The position numbers and the translations under genes were made by a program. This document shows, piece by piece, positions 29,649-39,851 of a stretch of 64,000 nucleotides of DNA (positions are counted from its first letter, which is position 1; each line of letters starts with the position of its first letter). This DNA is from Xylophilus ampelinus (lineage in GTDB: Bacteria; Pseudomonadota; Gammaproteobacteria; Burkholderiales; Burkholderiaceae_C), in assembly GCF_003217575.1 (NCBI RefSeq), contig NZ_QJTC01000006.1:86108-150107 (forward strand). Reading direction: 5' to 3'. The notes below the pieces were generated by a model, which saw only the letters and a list, made by a program, of their open reading frames with translations, had not been told where the DNA came from and did no database searches.

Positions 29649-30083
29649 TCAGTACAGGCCGAACAGCTTGGCGCCCAGCACCAGCGTGAGGCCGAGGCTC
29701 AGGACCAGTACGGCGACGGCGGTATTGGCGCCTTTCGTCTTTTCCACCGCGTGGTGGTCGACGTCCATCCACAGGTGGCGGACGCCAGCGATGAAATGGT
29801 GCAGGTACGCCCAGATCAGGGCCAGCGCCACCAGCTTGAAGAAGAAACCGGGCACGTAGCCCACACCCATGTTGAAGGCCAGCTTGAAGCGGGCGAACGA
29901 GATTTCCGAAGACACCGACGCGTCGAACATCCAGATGATGAACGGCATCAGCACGAACATGATCACGCCGCTGACGCGGTGCAGGATCGAAACCCAGCCC
30001 GCGGCGGGCAGCCGGTAGGTCGTGAGATCGGTGAACGCATTGATATTGCGGAACTCGGGCCGCTTCTTGGCTAGCTCTGGCAT
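29649..30083 (-). CDS. sdhC: Succinate dehydrogenase cytochrome b556 subunit
   Basis: A 144-residue protein with three hydrophobic helices. YRLPAAGWVSILHRVSGVIMF is the signature with the Ser and Arg of the quinone site, and the haem-ligand His is in HHFIAGVRHLWMD. It is the first gene of the operon. The 140-base gap upstream to the GntR gene stop presumably holds the promoter, but I saw no convincing -35/-10 pair there. Confidence 0.95.
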   Translation of the reverse strand: MPELAKKRPEFRNINAFTDLTTYRLPAAGWVSILHRVSGVIMFVLMPFIIWMFDASVSSEISFARFKLAFNMGVGYVPGFFFKLVALALIWAYLHHFIAGVRHLWMDVDHHAVEKTKGANTAVAVLVLSLGLTLVLGAKLFGLY

Positions 30084-30223
30084 GGGGGGCTTTCGTGGAG
30101 GTATCGGGTCCGTCGTCCGGCAGGTGCAGACAGCCCAAAATTCTATTGCAATGCACTACACCCGAAGACCACGCTTGCGGAACCTGACAGTTCCGCGGCA
30201 AAAGCGGCTGGGTGCGGACCGGC

Positions 30224-31018
30224 TCAACTCAGGTCGTTGCGGTAGTGGTAGCCCTCGGTTCGGTACAGGCCGCGGCGCAGTTCCATCGGCGTGTCGTTGT
30301 AGGTGAAGGCCAGCCGCTCGACGCTCAAAAGCGGACTGCCCTGCGGCACTTGCAGCAGTCCGGCCTGTTCGGCGGTGGCCGCGACCGCCCGCAGCTTCTC
30401 CGACGCCCGCACCATGCGGACACCGAATTCCAGCTCGAACAGCGCATAGGTCGGGCCGCGGTGCTCCTCCATGCGGACCGCCGTCAGGCCCTTGAAGGGC
30501 TGGCCGGGCAACCACAGTTCTTCGAAGATCGTCGGCACGCCCGAAAACGACAGTATGCGCCGCGCCTGCAATACCGGCTCCCCGGCCTTCAGGCGCAGGG
30601 TGCGGGCGATCTCGGCCGAGGAGCGGATGCGCTTGCAGTCGAGCACCTTGCGGTCGGCCTGCACCGGCTCGGGCGAGCCGTCGCTGGAGCGGTCGGGCAC
30701 CAGCTTGAGAAAGCGGTAGCGCACCTGGCGCTCGGAATGGGTGGCGACGAAGGTGCCCTTGCCCTGGCGACGCACCACCAAGTTCTCGGCCGCGAGTTCG
30801 TCGATCGCCTTGCGCACCGTGCCCTGGCTGACCCGGAAGCGGGCGGCCAGCTCGATCTCGCTCGGGATCGCCTCGGCCGGTTTCCAGTCGCCCGCCTGCA
30901 GCCTCTGCAGAATCAGGCCCTTGATCTGCTGATAGAGCGGGCTGAACGCGGGAGTGCCGGCCTGCGGCGGCGCAGGCTCGGGCACGGCGGTAGCGGCGTT
31001 CGGCGAGAGGGAATGCAT
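30224..31018 (-). CDS. GntR-family regulator, HutC/UTRA type
   Basis: A 264-residue transcription factor. The winged helix is PLYQQIKGLILQRLQAGDWKPAEAIPSEIELAARFRVSQGTVRKAIDELAAENLVVRRQGKGTF, followed by a UTRA ligand-binding domain (from about residue 95) ending PMELRRGLYRTEGYHYRND. It sits between the sdh operon and the divergent mdh gene, so control of TCA genes is likely by context. A 12-bp palindrome in the shared intergenic region is the obvious candidate operator. The start at 31018 is the Met that best fits the spacing to the domain; upstream Mets in frame lack support. Confidence 0.9.
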   Translation of the reverse strand: MHSLSPNAATAVPEPAPPQAGTPAFSPLYQQIKGLILQRLQAGDWKPAEAIPSEIELAARFRVSQGTVRKAIDELAAENLVVRRQGKGTFVATHSERQVRYRFLKLVPDRSSDGSPEPVQADRKVLDCKRIRSSAEIARTLRLKAGEPVLQARRILSFSGVPTIFEELWLPGQPFKGLTAVRMEEHRGPTYALFELEFGVRMVRASEKLRAVAATAEQAGLLQVPQGSPLLSVERLAFTYNDTPMELRRGLYRTEGYHYRNDLS

Positions 31019-31100
31019 GGGCGGAAAATGTGGGCTCTGACCATGCGCGCCGTGGGAGCGCGCCGGCGCGATGCGGGGGCGTGCGACACGCCCGATCATA

Positions 31101-31112
31101 TCTTATATAAGA
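31101..31112. promoter_or_regulatory. Palindrome between the GntR gene and mdh (candidate operator)
   Basis: TCTTATATAAGA is a perfect 12-bp palindrome, followed by a half-copy ATAAGAC (31114-31120). It lies 12 bases upstream of the -35 of the mdh promoter candidate and 83 bases from the GntR start, a good position to regulate both divergent genes. Binding by the adjacent GntR protein is inference. Confidence 0.55.
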
Positions 31113-31123
31113 CATAAGACAAA

Positions 31124-31154
31124 TTGACCGGTGTTCGGGAAACGGCAGTACACT
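31124..31154 (+). promoter_or_regulatory. Candidate sigma-70 promoter of mdh
   Basis: TTGACC (31124-31129) and TACACT (31149-31154) with a 19-base spacer, somewhat long, 120 bases before the mdh start and just downstream of the palindrome. Confidence 0.45.
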
Positions 31155-31273
31155 CGCGAGTTGTCCTGGCCGGCCACGCGGCACCCGAGACAGATCTTGG
31201 AATCGACGAAGAGGCGTGAGCGGACACAGGCGGCAGGGCACCGTTTTCATCCCCTATCCAGGAGCTTTCCCTC

Positions 31274-32260
31274 ATGAGCAAGACCCCCGTCCGGGTAGCC
31301 GTCACCGGCGCCGCAGGCCAAATCGGCTATGCCCTACTGTTTCGCATCGCTTCCGGCGAAATGCTCGGCAAGGACCAGCCCGTCGTCCTGCAACTGTTGG
31401 AGATCCCGGACGAGAAGGCCCAGAAGGCGCTCAAGGGCGTGATCATGGAACTGGAAGACTGCGCGTTCCCGCTGCTGGCCGGCGTGGTGCCCACCGGCGA
31501 TCCGCTGGTCGCCTTCAAGGATGCCGACTATGCCCTGCTGGTCGGTGCCCGCCCACGCGGCCCCGGCATGGAGCGCGCCGACCTGCTGGCCGCCAACGCC
31601 CAGATATTCACCGCCCAGGGCAAGGCCCTCGACCAGGTCGCGAGCCGCAATGTCAAAGTGCTGGTGGTGGGCAACCCGGCCAACACCAATGCCTACATCG
31701 CGATGAAGAGCGCCCCGAGCCTGCCGCGCGAGAATTTCACCGCCATGCTGCGCCTGGACCACAACCGCGCCGCCAGCCAGATCGCGGCCAAGACCGGCAC
31801 CAAGGTCGGCGACATCGAGAAGCTGACCGTCTGGGGCAACCACTCGCCCACGATGTACGCCGACTACCGCTTCGCCACCACCGGCGGCAAGGCGGTCAAG
31901 GACCTGATCAACGACCAGGTCTGGAATGCCGACACCTTCCTGCCGACCGTCGGCAAGCGCGGCGCCGCGATCATCGAAGCCCGTGGCCTGTCGTCGGCCG
32001 CGTCGGCCGCCAACGCCGCCATCGACCACATGCGCGACTGGGCGCTGGGCTCGCAGGGCAAGTGGGTCACGATGGGTATTGCGTCCAACGGCGAGTACGG
32101 CATTCCGAAGGACGTGATCTTCGGATTCCCGGTCACCACCGACGGCGGCAAGTACAGAATAGTCGAAGGCCTGGAGATCGACGCCTTCAGCCAGGAGCGG
32201 ATCGACAAGACGCTCAAGGAACTGGAAGACGAGCAGGCCGGCGTCAAGCACCTGCTGTAA
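31274..32260 (+). CDS. mdh: Malate dehydrogenase
   Basis: NAD-dependent enzyme of 328 residues converting malate to oxaloacetate. The NAD motif is [10 protein letters not shown]; substrate-binding arginines are in [14 protein letters not shown] and in the RLDHNRA segment; the catalytic His is in [26 protein letters not shown] is conserved. This is the longer type usual in betaproteobacteria. AGGAG lies nine bases before the ATG. It runs divergently from the GntR regulator. Confidence 0.98.
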   Translation: MSKTPVRVAVTGAAGQIGYALLFRIASGEMLGKDQPVVLQLLEIPDEKAQKALKGVIMELEDCAFPLLAGVVPTGDPLVAFKDADYALLVGARPRGPGMERADLLAANAQIFTAQGKALDQVASRNVKVLVVGNPANTNAYIAMKSAPSLPRENFTAMLRLDHNRAASQIAAKTGTKVGDIEKLTVWGNHSPTMYADYRFATTGGKAVKDLINDQVWNADTFLPTVGKRGAAIIEARGLSSAASAANAAIDHMRDWALGSQGKWVTMGIASNGEYGIPKDVIFGFPVTTDGGKYRIVEGLEIDAFSQERIDKTLKELEDEQAGVKHLL

Positions 32261-32306
32261 ACCGGTCCGGGTTGTTTCGACGCGGCACCAAAAGCATCCC
32301 TTCGAC

Positions 32307-32612
32307 ATGAGCGACTGGAATCCCCTGCTCTACCGGCAGTTCGAGGACGAGCGCACCCGCAGGGCCGCCGAACTGCTGGCGCGTGTGCCGCTGGAGGCGC
32401 CGCGCCGCGTCGTCGATCTCGGCTGCGGGCCCGGCAATTCGACCGAGTTGCTGGTGCGCCGCTTTCCCGCCGCCCGCCTTCCGCCGGACCTGCGGTCCGG
32501 CCACTTGGCCGCGTACACCCGGCGCATCGATGCCGCCTGCCCGGTGCGTGCGGATGGACAGCGCCTGCTCGCCTTCCCGCGCATGTTCCTCGTCGCCCAG
32601 CGCGCTGCATGA
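32307..32612 (+). pseudogene. tam: tam (trans-aconitate 2-methyltransferase) with large internal deletion
   Basis: A 101-residue frame. The first ~57 residues ([28 protein letters not shown], then the SAM motif [12 protein letters not shown]) match the N-terminus of Tam. After FPAARL the sequence jumps to [32 protein letters not shown], which matches the C-terminus. Tam is normally about 255 residues, so roughly 150 internal codons, including most of the SAM-binding and substrate domains, are missing in frame. It is almost certainly inactive as a methyltransferase. Its stop overlaps the start of the CoA-ester lyase by four bases. Trans-aconitate is a side product of aconitase, so a location between mdh and acnB makes sense. 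Confidence 0.85.
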
Positions 32613-33622
32613 GCGCAGTGCCCGCGTCCCATCCCCGGCAGGTGCTGCTCGGTGCGCAGGCCGGTGCCGTGGCGCTGCCGGTGTGCGACCACTACAGCGG
32701 CGTCGAGAAGCGTATGCAGAAGAGCCTGCAGCTGCAGGCCGAGATGACCGCCGAGTTCGGCGTCTGTCCCTTCGACGTGACCCTCGACTGCGAAGACGGC
32801 GCACCGGTGGGCGGCGAGGCCGAGCATGCCGACCTCGTAGCCGGCCTGGCGCTCGCGGCCGATGTCGGCGCCCGCGTGGCGGTGCGGGTGCATGCGGTGG
32901 ACCACCCGGCGTTCGACGCCGACGTGGCGGCCATCGTGGGCCGCGCCGGGCACCGGCTGGTGCATGCCATGCTGCCCAAGGTCGAGTCCGTCGCCGACGT
33001 GGACCGTGCGGCGCGGGCTCTGGATGCCGCCGGTGCGGCCGGCCTGCCGCTGCAGGTGCTGATCGAATCGCCCGGCGCGGTGCACCGTGCCTTCGACATC
33101 GCGGCCCATCCGCAGGTGCAATCGCTCAGTTTCGGACTGATGGATTTCGTGTCGTCCCACGCCGGGGCGATTCCGGCCGACGGCATGGGCGCCGCCGGCC
33201 AGTTCACCCATCCGCTGGTGGTGCGGGCCAAGCTGGCGATCGCCTCCGCTGCGCACGCCGCCGGCAAGGTGCCGTCGCATTGCGTGGTGACCGAGTTCGG
33301 CGATGCCGACGCCCTGCGCCGCGCGGTACGGCGGGCCGCCGGCGAATTCGGCTACACCCGGATGTGGAGCATCCATCCGGCGCAGATCCGTCCGATCCTC
33401 GAAGCCTTCGCGCCCGATGCGCGCGAAGTCGACACCGCCGTCCGCATCATGCTGGCGGCCCAGCGAGCCGACTGGGCGCCTGTGAGCTTCGCGGGCCATC
33501 TGCACGACCGCGCCAGCTATCGCCATTTCTGGCAACTGCTGGAGCGTGCCCACCGCACCGGCGCGACACTCCCCGCCGAGGCGCGGCCCTGGTTCGTGGC
33601 CACGCCCGGCGGGGTCGCCTGA
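32609..33622 (+). CDS. HpcH/HpaI aldolase / citrate lyase beta (CitE-like) family protein
   Basis: A TIM-barrel CoA-ester lyase-like protein of 337 residues. Characteristic segments: [10 protein letters not shown] with metal- and substrate-binding acidic residues, [35 protein letters not shown] with the metal-binding Glu, [15 protein letters not shown] with the second acidic ligand, and [13 protein letters not shown] at the end. Members act on malyl-, citramalyl- or similar CoA esters; the substrate here is unknown. It begins inside the tam remnant (ATGA overlap), so expression is coupled to it. Confidence 0.88.
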   Translation: MSAVPASHPRQVLLGAQAGAVALPVCDHYSGVEKRMQKSLQLQAEMTAEFGVCPFDVTLDCEDGAPVGGEAEHADLVAGLALAADVGARVAVRVHAVDHPAFDADVAAIVGRAGHRLVHAMLPKVESVADVDRAARALDAAGAAGLPLQVLIESPGAVHRAFDIAAHPQVQSLSFGLMDFVSSHAGAIPADGMGAAGQFTHPLVVRAKLAIASAAHAAGKVPSHCVVTEFGDADALRRAVRRAAGEFGYTRMWSIHPAQIRPILEAFAPDAREVDTAVRIMLAAQRADWAPVSFAGHLHDRASYRHFWQLLERAHRTGATLPAEARPWFVATPGGVA

Positions 33623-33695
33623 TCCCTGTCTCTCCACCCACTTCGTCTTTCATCCCGCCCCGCATTTCCCACCACCCGCCATCTCTGGAAACCCC

Positions 33696-34319
33696 ATGAA
33701 GAACACCCTCATCGCTTGCACCCTGGTCGCCCTGGCGGCCCCCGGCATCGCCCTGGCCCAGGCCGCCGACACCAGGCCCAAAGCCGCCGCGCCCGCCAAG
33801 GTGGCGGCCAAGCCTGCCGCAACGGCCGACGCCGCGGCCCGCAAGGTCAAGCCGAAACCACGTCCGAAGATCGCCCGCTCCGCCGCCAAGGCCGTGGAAG
33901 AAGTCACCCCGGTCAGCGAAGACACCAACGTGACCCTGTCCGAGGCCGACTTGGCCGTGGCGCAGCGCGTGCATTCCGGCCCGATCAAATGCGAGCTGGG
34001 CGCCAACGTCGAGATCACGCCCGATGCCAATAAGCCGGGCTTCTTCACCGTGCGCACCGCCAAGGTCCGCTACCGGATGCACCCGGTCGACAGCCGCACC
34101 GGCGCGATCCGTCTGGAAGACCCGCGCGCCGGCGCGATGTGGCTGCAACTGGGCAACAAGTCGATGCTGATGAGCCAGAAGCTGGGCGAGCGCCTGGCCG
34201 ACGAATGCCAGAGCCCGCAGCAGACCGCGATGGCCGAAGAGATGAAGAAGCGCCCGCAGCGCAGCCTGCTCGACCCCGCGGAGCCGGCCAGGACCGACGG
34301 CGCGGAAGCCGCCAAGTAA
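33696..34319 (+). CDS. Secreted hypothetical protein with Ala/Lys/Pro-rich linker
   Basis: A 207-residue protein. Residues 1-23 are a classic signal peptide (MKNTLIACTLVALAAPGIALAQA). A low-complexity Ala/Lys/Pro-rich linker follows to about residue 70, then a ~100-residue globular part with VHSGPIKCELGANVEIT, GFFTVRTAKVRYRMHPVDS and WLQLGNKSMLMSQKLGERLADEC. Two cysteines could form one disulfide. It probably sits in the periplasm or cell envelope. I do not recognise a named family. It lies between the CoA-ester lyase and acnB. Confidence 0.75.
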   Translation: MKNTLIACTLVALAAPGIALAQAADTRPKAAAPAKVAAKPAATADAAARKVKPKPRPKIARSAAKAVEEVTPVSEDTNVTLSEADLAVAQRVHSGPIKCELGANVEITPDANKPGFFTVRTAKVRYRMHPVDSRTGAIRLEDPRAGAMWLQLGNKSMLMSQKLGERLADECQSPQQTAMAEEMKKRPQRSLLDPAEPARTDGAEAAK

Positions 34320-34388
34320 GCGAAATCCACCGACGGGCCGCCCACGCGCGGCCCGCTTCGAAAAATCAAACCCCCGGAGAAAACCAGC

Positions 34389-36986
34389 ATGTTGCAAGCC
34401 TACCGTGACCATGTTGCCGAGCGTGCGGCGCTCGGCATCCCGCCGCTGCCCCTGTCGGCACAGCAGACCGCCGACCTGATCGAGCGCATCAAGCACGCCG
34501 ACGCCGCCGACGCCGCCGACGCCGACGGCCTGCTCGACCTGCTGACGCACCGGGTGCCGGCCGGCGTGGACGACGCGGCCAAGGTCAAGGCCAGCTACCT
34601 CGCCGCCGTGGCCCACGGTACCGAGAAGACCGCGCTGATCAGCCGCGTCCAGGCGACGCAACTGCTGGGCACCATGCTCGGCGGCTACAACATCGGCCCG
34701 CTGATCGACCTGCTGGGCGACGCGGAGGTGGCACCCGCCGCGGCCGAAGGCCTGAAGAAGACGCTGCTGATGTTCGACCAGTTCCACGACGTCAAGGAAA
34801 AGGCCGACGCCGGCAACGCGCACGCCAAGGCCGTGCTGCAGAGCTGGGCCGACGCCGAATGGTTCACCAGCCGCCCCGAGGTGCCGCAGAGCCTGACGGT
34901 CAGCATCTTCAAGGTCACCGGCGAGACCAACACCGACGACCTGTCGCCCGCCCCCGACGCCTGGAGTCGCCCCGACATTCCGCTGCACGCCCTGGCCATG
35001 CTGAAGAACAAGCGCGACGGCATCACGCCCGAGGAAGACGGCAAGCGCGGCCCGATCAAGTTCATCGAGGACCTGCGCGCCCGCGGCAACCTGGTGGCCT
35101 ACGTGGGCGACGTGGTCGGCACCGGCTCCAGCCGCAAGTCGGCCACCAACTCGGTGCTGTGGTTCACCGGCGAAGACATCCCCTATGTGCCGAACAAGCG
35201 CTTCGGCGGCGTCACCCTGGGCAACAAGATCGCCCCGATCTTCTACAACACGATGGAGGACGCCGGCGCACTGCCGATCGAGCTCGACGTGAGCCAGATG
35301 AACATGGGCGACGTGATCGAACTGCGCCCCTACGAAGGCAAGGCGCTCAAGGACGGCCAGGTCGTCGCCGAATTCACCGTCAAGAGCGACGTGCTGTTCG
35401 ACGAAGTGCGCGCCGGCGGCCGCATCCCGCTGATCATCGGCCGCGGCCTGACCGCCAAGGCGCGCGAAGCGCTCGGCCTGCCGCCCTCGACCCTGTTTCG
35501 CCTGCCGCACGACCCTGCCGACAGCGGCAAGGGCTTCTCGCTCGCACAGAAGATGGTCGGCCGCGCCTGCGGCCTGGCCGAAGGCCGGGGCGTGCGCCCG
35601 GGCACTTACTGCGAGCCGCGCATGACCTCGGTCGGCAGCCAGGACACCACCGGCCCGATGACCCGTGACGAGCTGAAGGACCTGGCCTGCCTGGGCTTCT
35701 CGGCCGACCTGGTGATGCAGTCGTTTTGCCACACCGCGGCGTACCCGAAGCCGGTCGACGTCAAGACCCACCACGAACTGCCCGAGTTCATCAGCACCCG
35801 GGGCGGCATCAGCCTGCGCCCGGGCGACGGCGTGATCCACAGCTGGCTCAACCGCTTCCTGCTGCCCGACACCGTCGGCACCGGCGGCGACAGCCACACC
35901 CGGTTCCCGATCGGGATTTCGTTTCCCGCCGGCTCCGGCCTGGTGGCCTTCGCGGCCGCCACCGGCGTGATGCCGCTCGACATGCCCGAATCGGTGCTGG
36001 TGCGCTTCAAGGGCGAGAAGATGCGGCCCGGCGTGACGCTGCGCGACCTGGTCAACGCGATTCCCCTGTACGCGATCAAGGCCGGCCTGCTGACCGTCGA
36101 AAAGAAGGGCAAGAAGAACATCTTCTCGGGCCGCATCCTCGAGATCGAGGGCCTGCCCGACCTGAAGGTGGAACAGGCGTTCGAGCTGTCCGACGCCTCG
36201 GCCGAGCGCTCGGCCGCCGGCTGCTCGGTCAAGCTCAACAAGGAGCCGATCATCGAGTACATCAACAGCAACATCACCCTGATGCGCTGGATGATCTCCG
36301 AGGGCTATGCCGACGCCCGCACCCTGGGCCGCCGGATCGCCGCCCAGGAAGCCTGGCTGAAGAACCCGCAGCTGCTCGAAGGCGATGCCGACGCCGAGTA
36401 CGCCGCGGTCATCGAAATCGACCTGGCCGACATCCACGAGCCGATCGTGGCCTGCCCGAACGACCCCGACGACGTGAAGACGCTGTCGGACGTGGCCGGC
36501 GCGCACATCGACGAGGTCTTCATCGGATCGTGCATGACCAACATCGGCCACTTCCGCGCAGCCTCCAAGCTGCTCGAAGGCAAGCGCGACATGCCGGTCA
36601 AGCTGTGGATCGCGCCGCCTACCAAGATGGATGCGCAGAAGCTCAGCGACGAAGGTCACTACGGCGTCTTCGGCACCGCCGGCGCGCGGACCGAGATGCC
36701 CGGCTGCTCGCTGTGCATGGGCAACCAGGCACAAGTGCGCGAAGGCGCGACGGTCATGTCGACCAGCACCCGCAACTTCCCGAACCGCCTGGGCAAGAAC
36801 ACCAACGTGTACCTGGGCTCGGCCGAACTGGCGGCGATCTGCTCCAAGCTGGGCCGGATCCCGACCAAGCAAGAGTACATGGCCGACATGGGCGTGCTCG
36901 ACGCCAACAGCAGCCAGGTCTACCAGTACCTGAACTTCGACAAGATCGCCTCCTTCCAGGAAGCCGCCGCCACCGTGCCGGCCTGA
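34389..36986 (+). CDS. acnB: Aconitate hydratase B
   Basis: An 865-residue [4Fe-4S] enzyme isomerising citrate and isocitrate; length and domain order (HEAT-like N-terminal domain, then the swivel domain before the catalytic domains) are those of AcnB, not AcnA. The HEAT-like domain covers about residues 1-160; [16 protein letters not shown] lies in the swivel; the cluster cysteines are in GSCMTNIGH and [22 protein letters not shown] is in the active site. The ATG at 34389 follows a CCCCGGAGAAAACC site. A strong terminator follows. Confidence 0.98.
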   Translation: MLQAYRDHVAERAALGIPPLPLSAQQTADLIERIKHADAADAADADGLLDLLTHRVPAGVDDAAKVKASYLAAVAHGTEKTALISRVQATQLLGTMLGGYNIGPLIDLLGDAEVAPAAAEGLKKTLLMFDQFHDVKEKADAGNAHAKAVLQSWADAEWFTSRPEVPQSLTVSIFKVTGETNTDDLSPAPDAWSRPDIPLHALAMLKNKRDGITPEEDGKRGPIKFIEDLRARGNLVAYVGDVVGTGSSRKSATNSVLWFTGEDIPYVPNKRFGGVTLGNKIAPIFYNTMEDAGALPIELDVSQMNMGDVIELRPYEGKALKDGQVVAEFTVKSDVLFDEVRAGGRIPLIIGRGLTAKAREALGLPPSTLFRLPHDPADSGKGFSLAQKMVGRACGLAEGRGVRPGTYCEPRMTSVGSQDTTGPMTRDELKDLACLGFSADLVMQSFCHTAAYPKPVDVKTHHELPEFISTRGGISLRPGDGVIHSWLNRFLLPDTVGTGGDSHTRFPIGISFPAGSGLVAFAAATGVMPLDMPESVLVRFKGEKMRPGVTLRDLVNAIPLYAIKAGLLTVEKKGKKNIFSGRILEIEGLPDLKVEQAFELSDASAERSAAGCSVKLNKEPIIEYINSNITLMRWMISEGYADARTLGRRIAAQEAWLKNPQLLEGDADAEYAAVIEIDLADIHEPIVACPNDPDDVKTLSDVAGAHIDEVFIGSCMTNIGHFRAASKLLEGKRDMPVKLWIAPPTKMDAQKLSDEGHYGVFGTAGARTEMPGCSLCMGNQAQVREGATVMSTSTRNFPNRLGKNTNVYLGSAELAAICSKLGRIPTKQEYMADMGVLDANSSQVYQYLNFDKIASFQEAAATVPA

Positions 36987-37036
36987 CCGGGCAGCTGCCG
37001 GGCGCACAGGCGCCCGGCGCCGGGCACCAGGCGAAA

Positions 37037-37066
37037 AGCCCGCTGGCGACGCCAGCGGGCTTTTTT
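37037..37066 (+). terminator. Strong rho-independent terminator after acnB
   Basis: AGCCCGCTGGC and GCCAGCGGGCT form an 11-bp stem with a tiny loop, followed by TTTTTT, about 50 bases after the acnB stop. The mirror A-run on the other side may let it also serve tolA. Confidence 0.92.
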
Positions 37067-37072
37067 CATGTT

Positions 37073-37139
37073 CACTACAAAAATGATAGCTATAGGTCCG
37101 CGTGGATCGCCGGCTACAGCCCCTTTTTATTCAGAAAAT
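37073..37139 (+). repeat. Dispersed 67-nt intergenic repeat, copy E
   Basis: CTACAAAAATGATAGC stem, GC-rich middle ending GCCGGCTACAG, then CCCCTTTTTAT and an A-rich end. Full length; it lies between the acnB terminator and the tolA stop. Confidence 0.8.
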
Positions 37140-37148
37140 GGCTGAGGA

Positions 37149-38207
37149 TCAGTCCTTTGGCCGGAACACCAGCAGGAGCGAGGAGGGCACCCGGCCGTCG
37201 ATGTCCTTCGGCAGCGTATCGGTCTTGTCGATCGCCTTGAGCACCGCGTCGTCCCAGGCGGGGTTGCCGCTCGACTTGCTGAGCCGGCGGCCGACGATGG
37301 TGCCGTCGGGCGCGGCCCGCACCTCGACCTCGGCCCGCGGGTTGCCCGGGCCGTCGTCGGCGAAGACGATGTTGGGCTTGACTTTGGCCGCCACCCGGCC
37401 GGCATAGCCGCCCGAGGGGCCGGAGGAGCGCAGGTCGGAGCCGGTGGCCGTGGCGCCGCCGGTGGCGCCCGCTATGCCCTGCAGCCGCTTCAGGTTGGCC
37501 TGTCGGTCGGCTTCGCGCTGGGCATTGGCCTGCGCTTCGGCCTTGGCCTGCTTCGCCTTGTCCTGCTGGGCCTGCTTCTCGCGGGCGTCCTTTTCCCTCG
37601 CGAGCTTCTCGGCTTTTTCCTTGTCGGCCTTTTCCTTTTCGGCTTTCTCGATCTTCTCGCGCTTCTCGTCCTGCAGCCGCTCCTGCTCCTTCTGCTTGTC
37701 GAGCTGGGCCTGCTTCTCACGGGCCTCCTTGTCCTTGGCGAGCTTTTCGGCCTTGTCCTTCTCGGCCCTCAGCTGCTGTTCCTTGAGCTTCTGCTGCCGG
37801 GCCTGTTCCAGCTGGAGCTGGCGCTCCTTCTCCTTCTCGCGCAGTTCCTTCTGGCGTTGCATCGCGATGTCGGCGTCGCGGGTGTCGGGCGGCGGCGCGG
37901 GCGCGGGATCCGGGGCGGGCGGCGGTGGAGGAGCCGGTGGCGGCGGCTCGGGCGCCGGCGGCCGCGGGACCGGCGGTGGCGCGGGCGGCACCGGCGTCTC
38001 GACGGCGCGCGGCGCGGCCTGCTTCGGCACGGCCGACCACAGTTCCGCCTCGACGGCCGGGCTGTCGGACGCAGTCTTCCAGTTCACGCCCCAGGTCAGG
38101 GCGGCGAGCAGCGCCAGGTGGGCCAGCACCGCCAGGCCCACGGCGCGCGGGGTGCCGTCGGGTTCCGGCGGGGCGAAGGGGTTGCGTTCGGGGGAGGGGT
38201 GCAGCAT
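37149..38207 (-). CDS. tolA: TolA, periplasm-spanning protein of the Tol-Pal system
   Basis: A 352-residue protein. It has one N-terminal membrane helix (AVGLAVLAHLALLAALTWGV), a Pro-rich stretch (about residues 70-105), and a long Lys/Glu/Ala-rich helical domain (about residues 110-250) typical of TolA domain II. The C-terminal globular domain has VKPNIVFADDGPGNPRAEVEVRAAPDGTIV and the TonB/TolA-like end. It links the TolQR motor in the inner membrane to outer-membrane partners. The gene order is ybgC-tolQ-tolR-tolA, but tolB and pal do not follow. Confidence 0.93.
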   Translation of the reverse strand: MLHPSPERNPFAPPEPDGTPRAVGLAVLAHLALLAALTWGVNWKTASDSPAVEAELWSAVPKQAAPRAVETPVPPAPPPVPRPPAPEPPPPAPPPPPAPDPAPAPPPDTRDADIAMQRQKELREKEKERQLQLEQARQQKLKEQQLRAEKDKAEKLAKDKEAREKQAQLDKQKEQERLQDEKREKIEKAEKEKADKEKAEKLAREKDAREKQAQQDKAKQAKAEAQANAQREADRQANLKRLQGIAGATGGATATGSDLRSSGPSGGYAGRVAAKVKPNIVFADDGPGNPRAEVEVRAAPDGTIVGRRLSKSSGNPAWDDAVLKAIDKTDTLPKDIDGRVPSSLLLVFRPKD

Positions 38208-38245
38208 GGAATGTCGTCGGGTGCCGGGGCCGTGCGGTGCGCCGC

Positions 38246-38695
<450 letters not shown>

Positions 38696-38719
38696 CGTAT
38701 TTCCTTCGGGGCGCGGGGC

Positions 38720-39415
38720 CTAGTGGCCCGACGCCGATTGCGCGCCGAGATTGCGCTGCAGGATGTTGGAGAACTCCTCGATGAAGGTCTCCTGGTGGAT
38801 CGAGACGCGGTCGATGTCGCGCGCGAACCGGTTGTAGGCCACGACCGCGGGAATCGCGGCGAAAAGGCCGATGGCGGTGGCCACCAGCGCCTCGGCGATG
38901 CCGGGGGCCACGGTGCTGAGGGTGACCTGGGCCATCGCCGACAGGCCGGTGAACGCATGCATGATGCCCCACACGGTGCCGAACAGGCCGACGTAGGGGG
39001 ACACCGAACCGACGGTCGCCATGAACGACAGGCTGGATTCGACGGTGTCCATCTCGCGCTGGAAGCTGGCCCGCATCGCGCGGCGCGCGCCGTCGAGCAG
39101 GGTGCCGGTGTCGGCCACGCGGCGCTCGCGCAGCTTCTGGTACTCGCGCATGCCGCTCGCGAAGATGCGTTCCATCGGACCGGCGTTCTTGGCGTTGGAC
39201 GCGGCGGCGGCGAACAGGTCGTTCAGGCTGGTGCCCGACCAGAACTCGCGCTCGAAATCCTCGTTGAGCGCCTTGATGCGGCGCAGCGCGAAGAGCTTGC
39301 GGAAGATCGCCGCCCAGCTGGCGATCGAGACGCCCATCAGCAGCAGCATCACGGCCTGCACCACCCAGCTGGCATTGAGTACCAGGTGCAGGATGGACAT
39401 GTCTTGTTGGTTCAT
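38720..39415 (-). CDS. tolQ: TolQ, membrane motor subunit
   Basis: MotA/TolQ/ExbB family protein of 231 residues with three membrane helices (ASWVVQAVMLLLMGVSIASWAAIF; ATVGSVSPYVGLFGTVWGIM; VAPGIAEALVATAIGLFAAIPAVVAYN). The large cytoplasmic loop lies between the first two. The segment with PYVGLFGTVWGIMHAF and the ATAIGLFAAIPA helix are diagnostic. Its ATG overlaps the ybgC stop (ATGA). Confidence 0.97.
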   Translation of the reverse strand: MNQQDMSILHLVLNASWVVQAVMLLLMGVSIASWAAIFRKLFALRRIKALNEDFEREFWSGTSLNDLFAAAASNAKNAGPMERIFASGMREYQKLRERRVADTGTLLDGARRAMRASFQREMDTVESSLSFMATVGSVSPYVGLFGTVWGIMHAFTGLSAMAQVTLSTVAPGIAEALVATAIGLFAAIPAVVAYNRFARDIDRVSIHQETFIEEFSNILQRNLGAQSASGH

Positions 39416-39831
39416 TTCTTGAGGACTTCCAGGAGTTGCGGCGGAATACGCGCGGGCCGCAGTGTAGAGGTTTCGACCCAGCCGATGCGAATGGTTCCTT
39501 CGCACAGCAGCGTCGGCGCGTCGGCACCGTGGGCCATCGTGGTGCAGAAGGCTTGCTGGGCGATTGTCAGCGACGCGCCGCGGTGGTCCTGCAGGTGCGC
39601 TGTTACAAGGAGTTCGTCGTCGAGCCGCGCCGGCTGCCGGTAGCGCACCTGCGTCTCCAGCACCACGAACATGCCGCCGGTGACGCCGCGCAGCCGCTGC
39701 TGGCCGTGGCCGAGCGAGCGCAGCCATTCGGTGCGGGCACGCTCGAAGAACTTCAGGTAGTTCGCATAGAAGACGATGCCGCCGGCATCGGTGTCTTCCC
39801 AGTAGACCCGGATCGGAAACGAGAAGGCCAT
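39412..39831 (-). CDS. ybgC: YbgC-type acyl-CoA thioesterase
   Basis: Hot-dog-fold thioesterase of 139 residues, usually first in the tol operon. IRVYWEDTDAGGIVFYANYLKFFERARTEWL contains the catalytic Asp and the tyrosine segment; the remainder matches the family to the end. It acts on acyl-CoA or acyl-ACP in the cytoplasm; its link with Tol function is known only loosely. The start at 39831 gives the usual MAFSFPIRVYWED. Confidence 0.95.
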   Translation of the reverse strand: MAFSFPIRVYWEDTDAGGIVFYANYLKFFERARTEWLRSLGHGQQRLRGVTGGMFVVLETQVRYRQPARLDDELLVTAHLQDHRGASLTIAQQAFCTTMAHGADAPTLLCEGTIRIGWVETSTLRPARIPPQLLEVLKK

Positions 39832-39851
39832 GGCGATGCGCGGTGCAGGTA

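Noticed and set aside
33447..37007. Open frame of about 1186 codons antisense to acnB and neighbours
   Set aside because: Repetitive Gly/Val/Asp/Arg/His-rich composition typical of reverse-complement coding; no domain; the sense strand codes clear genes.
37490..37900. Apparent short tandem repeats
   Set aside because: These are the Lys/Glu/Ala-rich helical codons of tolA domain II, not a DNA repeat array.
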